DNA of 32,406 nucleotides from Deltaproteobacteria bacterium (lineage in GTDB: Bacteria > Desulfobacterota > Dissulfuribacteria > Dissulfuribacterales > QOAL01). Below are positions 26,724-32,406 of this stretch, one piece after another. The position numbers were made by a program, and so were the translations under genes. The first letter of the stretch is position 1. The number at the start of each line of letters is the position of its first letter. The notes beneath the pieces were generated by a model, which did not search any database, was not told where the DNA came from, and saw only the letters and a list, made by a program, of their open reading frames with translations. The DNA lies in assembly GCA_015494395.1 (NCBI GenBank), contig WGBG01000084.1:1-32406 (forward strand). The letters run 5' to 3'.

Positions 26724-26950
26724 TGTAACTGTCCAGCTTATTAACGGTAATCAAGGTACGTAAATGGTCTTATTGTTCCGTTCCGGTGAATAATTTCTTG
26801 TTTTTCTAAGGCTCACTCCGCCAAAATCGCGAAACTCGCTCGTACCTCGCTCAAACAGACGCGATTTTCTGGCTGCGTTTAGCCAAGAAAAACTACGAAA
26901 TTCTTCAGAGTCACTCCAAAACAAGACCATTCACTACACTGAATAGATAC
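26724..26950 (+). mobile_element. Family B MITE, copy B3 (227 bp)
   Basis: Same orientation as B2: starts with one base plus GTAACTGTCCAGC, ends CTGAATAGATAC. Its duplications are GACTGAT (26717-26723) and GACTTAT (26951-26957), six of seven identical. The left duplication contains the TGA stop of the Cys-cluster gene. The long palindrome is intact: GAATAATTTC / GAAATTCTTC arms and the AAAATCGCG / CGCGATTTT centre. It separates the convergent Cys-cluster and methyltransferase genes. Confidence 0.9.
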
Positions 26951-26985
26951 GACTTATTTTAATCTCGGTGACAAATACCCTGTGT

Positions 26986-27651
26986 TCAAAGCATGCCATG
27001 GACCACAAAATGTCTGTCACTGACCACCTCAACATTCAGAAAATCAAGGCCGGCATCTGAAAGCTGCTGCCTTACCTCATCCGGCCTGTAGGCAGCGCAT
27101 AGTGAGTGATAAAAGTCCTTTTTAAGGACCTCCGGCTCACTTCCGGAATATTTTTCTACTATCTCCCTGGCTTGCGTTTTCGATTCGGGACGTATCAGGT
27201 CCATGAGAAACAGTGCGCAGCTCCCTGTGCCAGGGGCGTAATGCCTGACAATGTCCCACATCTGTGAAGCCTGTGGAAGGTGATGCAGGAGGCTGTTTAC
27301 TATAAGGGCGGATATCTCTTCTGCCTCAATGGCTGTTCCGGGAAGGTATCCGTGGTAAAGACGTATTCTGTCCTCAAGCCCCTTTGAGCGCACACGCTCC
27401 CTGCCTAACCTTATCATTGGCTTTGAGGCATCCACACCGTGTACAGTACACCCCTTGCAGGCAAGGGCAAACCGAACAGATATATCCGCAGGCCCGCAGC
27501 CTGCGTCAAGGACATGGCCATTGATCTCATCTCCAAAACGTTCTGTAAACAGATGCACAAACATTGAATGGGGGGCTTCGAAATCTGCCTCCGAGTAGGC
27601 CCTTGCCTGTTCTTCATCGTCCATAATTTCCGGCTCTGGTATCCTCTCCAT
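26986..27651 (-). CDS. Class I SAM-dependent methyltransferase
   Basis: 221 residues. The SAM-binding motif I is VLDAGCGPADISVRF, motif II is TVHGVDASKPMI, and the later ALIVNSLLHHLP matches motif IV of small-molecule methyltransferases. The substrate is not readable from sequence. The C-terminus ends in HFVVHGML, with the strand pattern of this fold. The ATG has AAGGGAG upstream at slightly long spacing. It is divergent from the DUF2760 operon, sharing a 238 bp control region, and convergent with the Cys-cluster gene across MITE B3. Confidence 0.88.
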   Translation of the reverse strand: MERIPEPEIMDDEEQARAYSEADFEAPHSMFVHLFTERFGDEINGHVLDAGCGPADISVRFALACKGCTVHGVDASKPMIRLGRERVRSKGLEDRIRLYHGYLPGTAIEAEEISALIVNSLLHHLPQASQMWDIVRHYAPGTGSCALFLMDLIRPESKTQAREIVEKYSGSEPEVLKKDFYHSLCAAYRPDEVRQQLSDAGLDFLNVEVVSDRHFVVHGML

Positions 27652-27691
27652 GTATCAAAAAACTCCCTTATGTATTTTTTATAACGAAATA

Positions 27692-27704
27692 GAGCATTAT
27701 GCTC
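27692..27704. promoter_or_regulatory. Small palindrome upstream of the methyltransferase gene
   Basis: GAGCATTATGCTC is a perfect 13 bp dyad centred on one T, 41 bp before the methyltransferase start. It has the size of an operator half-site pair, but no regulator is known. Confidence 0.3.
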
Positions 27705-27750
27705 ACATTGCCTGCAAAAGGGGGCATATACTTGAAAGATGGTAATCGTA

Positions 27751-27779
27751 TTGACCCGCAAACAAATAAGAATTATGGA
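27751..27779 (+). promoter_or_regulatory. Candidate promoter of the DUF2760-Hsp70 operon
   Basis: TTGACC (27751-27756), a 17 bp spacer, then TATGGA (27774-27779). The -35 fits well, the -10 only partly. The left arm of an inverted repeat covers the spacer and the start of the -10 box. Confidence 0.35.
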
Positions 27780-27838
27780 TAAAGACAGATTTTTATGTTA
27801 TAGGACATTGCTTTTGATTGATTAACATAATTCTTATT
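27765..27838. promoter_or_regulatory. 13 bp inverted repeat in the control region of the Hsp70 operon
   Basis: AATAAGAATTATG (27765-27777) and its exact inverse CATAATTCTTATT (27826-27838) are 48 bp apart, between the divergent methyltransferase and DUF2760 genes. Two matching sites at this distance suggest binding of a dimeric or looping regulator, or a leader hairpin. It is not the CIRCE element of HrcA. Confidence 0.5.
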
Positions 27839-27889
27839 CAGTAATAACATCTGCCATTTTCTACAACTTCTCAACAACGGAATATACCC

Positions 27890-28834
27890 ATGAGCTCAAA
27901 AGATTTCAAAATTCGTTTCTTCATAGTCTCTTTCAGTGCGTTTGCCATTTTAGGTGCCTTTGCCGGCTATGCAGTGTGGCTTGACAGATCCCTTCTTCAT
28001 AATCTGCAGGGGCAAATACTGGTTGGAGCCGCACCTGCCGCATGGCTTCTGTTCTATGTAATGGGAATATCCATTCTACCCTCCGGGATAGAAACAGGAA
28101 GCCCGGACAGCATTGAGGTCAGAAAAAAACTCTTCAGAGCACGGCTTCTCATACTTTCATTCATATTTTTTGCAGCAGTTTATGCAGCCTTTGGAACAGC
28201 CCTTCACAACCATTTGATAAAGAAAGGTGAGCCGTGGCTGCTGCAGGCACTGCTCTACGGTCCACCTGCTGTATGGCTTTTATTCTACCTGACCAGCGCA
28301 GGGCTTGCACCTGTACAGGGTGAAGAAGATAGTCCTGCAACCGAACAACCTTCTTCCCAGGAAGAAGGTACACAAGATGAAGAAGAAACACCTTCAGAAG
28401 AGCCCTCAATTCCGGTTGCTGCTGTTGAGGAAAAGGGTCCGGATGAAGAAGAGATCAGGGAGACTGCCGTTGTGCAGTTCCTGAGCCTGCTTCAGCGTGA
28501 GGGCCGTCTGATTGACTTCCTGCAGGAGGACATTGAGCCTTATGAAGATGCGCAGATTGGCGCCGCAGTACGGGAAGTACACCGTGGGTGCCGCACTGTG
28601 CTTAAAGATGCCCTTGGGCTCTCACCGGTTATGAATGCCCAGGAAGGATCAAATGTTGAAGTTGACGAAGATTTTGATCCTGCAAAAATCAGGCTTACCG
28701 GAAATGTACATGGGGATCCTCCATTTCACGGAGTCCTCAGGCATTGCGGCTGGCAGGCAACCGAGATCAGGCTTCCTGTACGAACAGGTGATGTTGACAG
28801 AAAGGTAATAGCCCCTGCAGAGGTTGAGGTATAA
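27890..28834 (+). CDS. DUF2760 membrane protein
   Basis: 314 residues. Four hydrophobic segments near 10-32, 43-65, 84-105 and 113-137 place it in the inner membrane. A Glu/Gln/Ser-rich linker (about 140-195) follows. The C-terminal part is the DUF2760 domain: VQFLSLLQREGRLIDFLQED, DAQIGAAVREVHRGCR, IRLTGNVHGDPPFHGVLRH and a closing APAEVEV. Function is unknown; in other proteobacteria DUF2760 genes neighbour Hsp70-family genes. Its TAA overlaps the ATG of the Hsp70 gene by one base, so the two are coupled and the products probably work together. Confidence 0.9.
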   Translation: MSSKDFKIRFFIVSFSAFAILGAFAGYAVWLDRSLLHNLQGQILVGAAPAAWLLFYVMGISILPSGIETGSPDSIEVRKKLFRARLLILSFIFFAAVYAAFGTALHNHLIKKGEPWLLQALLYGPPAVWLLFYLTSAGLAPVQGEEDSPATEQPSSQEEGTQDEEETPSEEPSIPVAAVEEKGPDEEEIRETAVVQFLSLLQREGRLIDFLQEDIEPYEDAQIGAAVREVHRGCRTVLKDALGLSPVMNAQEGSNVEVDEDFDPAKIRLTGNVHGDPPFHGVLRHCGWQATEIRLPVRTGDVDRKVIAPAEVEV

Positions 28835-30630
28835 TGGCAGAAACACGATTTATTGCCGGCATTGATCTTGGCACTACAAACTGCGTCCTTTCTTATATTG
28901 ATACGCAGACCGGGGAGGAGGAAGCGGTCAACATTTTCCGCATCCCGCAGATTACAGCCCCTGGAGAGATAGAGGAAAAGGAGCTTCTACCCTCATTTAT
29001 CTATATCCCGACAACAATAGAAAAGGAAGGCGGCGGGCTTACAATGCCCTGGGATCCGTTTGGAGACCGGGTTATCGGCTCCTATGCCCGGACCAGGGGG
29101 GCAGAGGTGCCGGGCAGGCTCATCGCCTCTGCGAAAAGCTGGCTTTGCCACCAGGGAGTTGACAGGACTGCCCCGCTCCTCCCTGTTGATGCAGCAGAAG
29201 ATGTTGAAAAGATATCTCCAATTGCAGCATCTGCATCATTCTTGAGGCACATTAAGGCTGCCTGGAACAATACCATAGGCAAGGAGACAGGTGAACGCCT
29301 GGAAGACCAGGAGGTGATTCTTACCATTCCTGCCTCCTTTGACGCTGTTGCACGTGACCTTACCGTCAGGGCAGCAGCTTCTGCCGGGCTTGAACACCTT
29401 ACCCTTCTGGAGGAGCCCCAGGCTGCATTTTACGCATGGCTCAACGCTGCAGGAGATGAGTGGAAGGAGCAGGTTTCTGAGGGAGATCTTATATTGGTCT
29501 GCGATGTAGGCGGTGGTACAACCGACTTCAGCCTCATCAGGGTCACCAATGAGGATGGAATAATGGGTCTTGAACGAGTAGCAGTTGGAGACCACATCCT
29601 ACTTGGCGGCGACAACATGGACCTTGCCCTTGCGTATGTTCTTGCACAGGAGATTGAACAGAAAGGCACAAAACTTGATTCAAGCCAGATGGAGACCTTG
29701 TGGCATAATGTAAGGCTTGCAAAGGAGAAGATACTCTCTGATTCTTCTGTTGAGTCAGTTCCTGTGGTCATACCAGGCAGGGGATCAGGGCTTGTAGGGG
29801 GAACCATACGTTCTGAGCTTACCCGAGGACAGGTAGAAAGCCTTCTGATGGAAGGTTTTCTTCCAGCCTGTGACCTTGAAGCATCCCCTGCACAGGGCGC
29901 CAGGATAGGCCTTCAGGAGATGGGGCTTCCCTATGCATCAGACAGCGCCATCACCAAATATCTTGCCCAGTTCATACGAAATCATGCAGGTAAGCAGGAA
30001 GAGACACCCCTTAGCGCGGTTCTTTTTAACGGCGGTGTTTTCAAGTCTGCCATTATAAGAAAACGGGTCTTTGATAATCTTAAATCCTGGACTGAACAAT
30101 CAGGGACTGATACAGAGTTTCGCGAGATTACCGGCCCTGACCTGGACCTTGCCGTGTCACAGGGAGCAGTTGCCTTTGGCTATCTCAACCGTTCAGGCGG
30201 AGTAAAGATCAAGGGCGGGACTGCCCAGTCATATTATATTGGCATTGAAGGCAGCAGGCTTGCCATTCCAGGAATGCCTCCTGTGATAAGGGCGTTATGT
30301 GTTGTGCCCCAGGGCATGGAGGAGGGAACAACAGCATCGCTTCCTGACAGGACATTTGGTCTTGTAGTTGGGCAGCCGGTAGAGTTCAAATTCATGGCAT
30401 CCACCCTTCGTCCCGAAGATAAAATCGGGGACATAATTGACAATTGGCAGGACACCATAGAACCGGTCACCACCATATCCACCGAGATGAATGCGCCGGG
30501 TCTTGATCCCGGCACCCTGATTCCAGTCAGACTTGAGGCAGAAATTACTGAAGTTGGCACACTGGCTCTTTACCTTGTGTCTGATGAAAAGAACCTGCAG
30601 TTCAAACTTGAATTTGATGTTCGGGGCTGA
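28834..30630 (+). CDS. Hsp70-family protein (non-DnaK)
   Basis: 598 residues. ATPase-domain signatures: GIDLGTTNC (phosphate 1, residues 9-17), EEPQAAFYAW, VCDVGGGTTDFSL (phosphate 2) and LFNGGVFKS near 395 (adenosine region). The later part has a beta-rich substrate-binding-like region ending at QFKLEFDVRG; there is no long helical lid or DnaK-type acidic tail. Hsp70 proteins bind and release unfolded peptides using ATP. It differs from DnaK, and no GrpE or DnaJ gene is beside it. It is coupled to DUF2760 and followed after 23 bp by a HEAT protein. The J-domain protein at 13719 could be a partner, but that is a guess. Confidence 0.93.
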   Translation: MAETRFIAGIDLGTTNCVLSYIDTQTGEEEAVNIFRIPQITAPGEIEEKELLPSFIYIPTTIEKEGGGLTMPWDPFGDRVIGSYARTRGAEVPGRLIASAKSWLCHQGVDRTAPLLPVDAAEDVEKISPIAASASFLRHIKAAWNNTIGKETGERLEDQEVILTIPASFDAVARDLTVRAAASAGLEHLTLLEEPQAAFYAWLNAAGDEWKEQVSEGDLILVCDVGGGTTDFSLIRVTNEDGIMGLERVAVGDHILLGGDNMDLALAYVLAQEIEQKGTKLDSSQMETLWHNVRLAKEKILSDSSVESVPVVIPGRGSGLVGGTIRSELTRGQVESLLMEGFLPACDLEASPAQGARIGLQEMGLPYASDSAITKYLAQFIRNHAGKQEETPLSAVLFNGGVFKSAIIRKRVFDNLKSWTEQSGTDTEFREITGPDLDLAVSQGAVAFGYLNRSGGVKIKGGTAQSYYIGIEGSRLAIPGMPPVIRALCVVPQGMEEGTTASLPDRTFGLVVGQPVEFKFMASTLRPEDKIGDIIDNWQDTIEPVTTISTEMNAPGLDPGTLIPVRLEAEITEVGTLALYLVSDEKNLQFKLEFDVRG

Positions 30631-30653
30631 CCACTTTACCGGCAATTAGTCTG

Positions 30654-31532
30654 ATGTCATCAATTATCCCCTTTGATTCAAAACAGCGCCTGCAGGAACA
30701 GGCAAGAATATATATTGATGATCCTGGAAGGATGCTGTCGGAAAAGGACAAGGCAGTGCCGGTTTTATTACGGGCACTCAAGGTGGCAGACCTGGAGTTT
30801 AGACGAAAGATTATCCTTCTTCTGGGGTCTTTTGCAAAAGAGCATGCCTGTGAGCCACTGTACGCAATAATGAAAGACAAAGATGAGCCTGATGAACTCC
30901 GGGATCAGGCAGCAATACACCTCTGTGTCCTTGCGCCATTCCTGGAAGACAATCAGAGCCTTATGAAAAGGCTGCTGAATGATATTAAGAGTCAGGATAT
31001 TGATCTCAGGGTCAGGGCAATCATGGCACTTGGATGGGAGGGCAACACTGCTGCAGCACTTCCACTGATTGAATGTATTTATGATGCCTCTGAAGAGGTG
31101 CAGGAAGTTGCAGTAAATGCCCTGTGCAACCTTAAGGACAGCCACGTAATGGCGCTTTTTGAAGACAGGATCAGGCACGCCTCAATAGACCAAAAAAGGG
31201 CTATTCTTTTTAATCTTTGGAGATTCAAGGACAGGGAGGAGGAGGTTGCTGCCCTTTACAGAAAAGAACTTCAGGAGGGTGACTCAAACCTTCGCCTGGA
31301 TGTCCTTATTGTGCTTGGGCAGATTCAGGCACAGAAAGACAACATCCCCATCTACAGGGAGTTTCTTTCAGACCCCAATCCCAGTGTAAGGGCACTTGCA
31401 ATTGAGAGGCTCGGAGAACTTTCGGCACTGTCTCAGGAAGAGGCCCTGACTCTGCTTGATGATCCGGACATGGAAGTAAAGAGGGCTGCATTGGCCATAA
31501 TTCAGTCGCAGGGCTGCAATAAAAGCGACTGA
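30654..31532 (+). CDS. HEAT-repeat protein
   Basis: 292 residues made of repeated helical pairs of the HEAT type: for example FRRKIILLLGSFAKEHACEP, LRVRAIMALGWEGNTAAALP, VQEVAVNALCNLKDSHVMAL, LRLDVLIVLGQIQAQ and VRALAIERLGELS, about six to seven units with ~35-residue spacing. No signal peptide or membrane segment, so cytosolic. Such proteins are protein-binding scaffolds. Its place directly after the Hsp70 gene suggests it brings clients or partners to that chaperone. The ATG is 23 bp after the Hsp70 stop and has no clear ribosome binding site. Confidence 0.88.
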   Translation: MSSIIPFDSKQRLQEQARIYIDDPGRMLSEKDKAVPVLLRALKVADLEFRRKIILLLGSFAKEHACEPLYAIMKDKDEPDELRDQAAIHLCVLAPFLEDNQSLMKRLLNDIKSQDIDLRVRAIMALGWEGNTAAALPLIECIYDASEEVQEVAVNALCNLKDSHVMALFEDRIRHASIDQKRAILFNLWRFKDREEEVAALYRKELQEGDSNLRLDVLIVLGQIQAQKDNIPIYREFLSDPNPSVRALAIERLGELSALSQEEALTLLDDPDMEVKRAALAIIQSQGCNKSD

Positions 31533-31564
31533 CAACTTAGGCCTTATGGCAAAAACAAACAAAG

Positions 31565-32251
31565 ATGAACAGAACTGAAAACAATGCCAAATCTCCCCAA
31601 TGGGAGAAACATGCCCCCCGGGTGCTGATTATCTTCTACTCCCTCAGCCGTCAGACCCGCAAGCTGGTAAGGGCAGTTGAAGCAGGCCTCAAGGAATCAG
31701 GGGTAGAGGTTGTAGTAGAGAAACTGGTTACTGAAAAACAGATCAAGTTTCCCTTTGAATCCTTTCTCCAGACAGTTTATATGATGCTGGTCACCTTTTT
31801 CAGAAAAAGGATGCCTGTAAATGCCCTCTCTCCTGCTGCAAGCCAGGAATATGACCTGATAATTCTTGCAGGCCCCACCTGGTCATTTAATCCCTGCGGT
31901 CCCATCCTCTCATTTCTTGACAGCTACTGCATGAAAATCTTCCCTGGCAGGAAGGTGCTTCCAGTGGTTTCATGCCGCCGGTACTGGAAATATCACGTGA
32001 GTTATCTGAACAAACGTATAAGAAAATGCGGTGGCACTCCAATGGAGCCCTGGATTTTCAACCACCCTGTGCCTGAACCCTGGAATACCATAGGCCTTTT
32101 TCTAACATTGATGGGCAAAAATCCTCGACGCATAGCTATTCTTAAAAAATTTTATACCCGTTATGGCCACAGCAACAGGCAGCTTGAGGAGATACAGAAA
32201 CGTGCCAGGGAACTTGGCTCTTCACTTCTGAATCAGCTTGATAATCATTAA
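31565..32251 (+). CDS. Flavodoxin-fold protein
   Basis: 228 residues. A flavodoxin-like pattern: LIIFYSLSRQTRKLVRAVEAG gives the first strand and FMN phosphate loop (YSLSRQT), and LIILAGPTWSFNPCGPILSFL the third strand and following loop. A hydrophobic stretch near 68-80 (TVYMMLVTFF) is part of an insertion and not a clear membrane span. Related proteins include small NAD(P)H:flavin oxidoreductases and DarA-like proteins; cofactor and substrate are not certain. It follows the HEAT gene by 32 bp on the same strand. MITE B4 starts eight bases after its stop. Confidence 0.75.
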   Translation: MNRTENNAKSPQWEKHAPRVLIIFYSLSRQTRKLVRAVEAGLKESGVEVVVEKLVTEKQIKFPFESFLQTVYMMLVTFFRKRMPVNALSPAASQEYDLIILAGPTWSFNPCGPILSFLDSYCMKIFPGRKVLPVVSCRRYWKYHVSYLNKRIRKCGGTPMEPWIFNHPVPEPWNTIGLFLTLMGKNPRRIAILKKFYTRYGHSNRQLEEIQKRARELGSSLLNQLDNH

Positions 32252-32258
32252 ATTGTTG

Positions 32259-32406
32259 GTATCTATTCAGCGTGATAATTGGTCTTGTTTTGGAGTGACT
32301 TTGAAGAATTTCGTAGTTTTTCTTGGGGAAGCGCAGCCAGAAAATCGCGTCTGTCTGAGCGAGGCACGAGCGAGTTTCGCGATTTTGGCGTAGCGAGCCT
32401 TAGAAA
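32259..32406 (-). mobile_element. Family B MITE, copy B4 (cut by window end)
   Basis: Starts GTATCTATTCAGCGTG, in the orientation of B1, and follows the consensus to the last base, including AAAATCGCG and the inverse CGCGATTTT. The seven bases before it, ATTGTTG (32252-32258), directly follow the TAA of the flavodoxin-fold gene and should recur after the element outside the window. 148 bp are visible of an expected 224-228. Confidence 0.88.

Overview
This 32.4 kb window looks like chromosomal DNA of a free-living anaerobic-type deltaproteobacterium (Desulfobacterota, possibly Desulfobacterales). The basis is the gene mix: a NIL-domain ferredoxin, a DUF1015 protein, a DUF2760/Hsp70 cluster, a PPDK-like fusion protein, a tandem metK-ahcY pair and a VTT/YqaA membrane protein. 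Taxonomy is inferred from gene style only; no rRNA or marker alignment was possible. No phage, plasmid or integron module and no complete insertion sequence is present.

Layout. (1) 1-1882: the end of a GGDEF-domain gene and a DUF1015 gene. (2) 2219-12507: a 10 kb run of eight minus-strand genes, in transcription order a CBS-pair protein, NIL/4Fe-4S ferredoxin, mnmA, mtaB, a 1431-residue PPDK-like protein, gap and pgk. It joins tRNA sulfur modification to lower glycolysis/gluconeogenesis. (3) 13118-16207 (+): HAD nucleotidase-like protein, C-terminal J-domain protein and a REC-PAS-kinase protein, convergent with queC (-). (4) 17093-19950: a zinc-ribbon protein (-), then a tightly overlapping + strand set: BamE-like lipoprotein, pcm, VTT membrane protein, LOG-like TIGR00725 protein. 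(5) 20014-22482 (-): ahcY and metK (the activated methyl cycle), closed by a clear intrinsic terminator. (6) 23006-23284 (-): tandem tRNA-Ser(GCT) and tRNA-Ser(TGA). (7) 23730-27651: dgt, an SDR lacking its catalytic Lys, a YkgJ-type Cys-cluster protein and a methyltransferase. (8) 27890-32251 (+): a DUF2760 / Hsp70 / HEAT-repeat / flavodoxin-like operon with an inverted-repeat control region.

The most distinctive signal is two families of short non-coding mobile elements (MITEs). Family A has four full copies, each exactly 208 bp, with about 13 bp terminal inverted repeats, 5 bp target duplications and a central hairpin whose arms vary in a compensatory way; a decayed fifth fragment is also present. 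Family B has three full copies of 224-228 bp and one cut by the window edge, with 7 bp target duplications and a near full-length imperfect palindrome. No transposase for either family is in the window, so they would have to be moved in trans. Family A copies lie just upstream of the DUF1015 gene, the CBS operon and the tRNA-Ser pair, always with the same end facing the gene. Family B copies sit at or next to stop codons.

Other unusual items are the PPDK-like protein, which keeps the ATP-grasp and phospho-His domains but replaces the PEP/pyruvate barrel with about 930 N-terminal residues of no recognised family, a sensor kinase with a degenerate ATP lid, and a REP-like palindrome with a decayed second copy.
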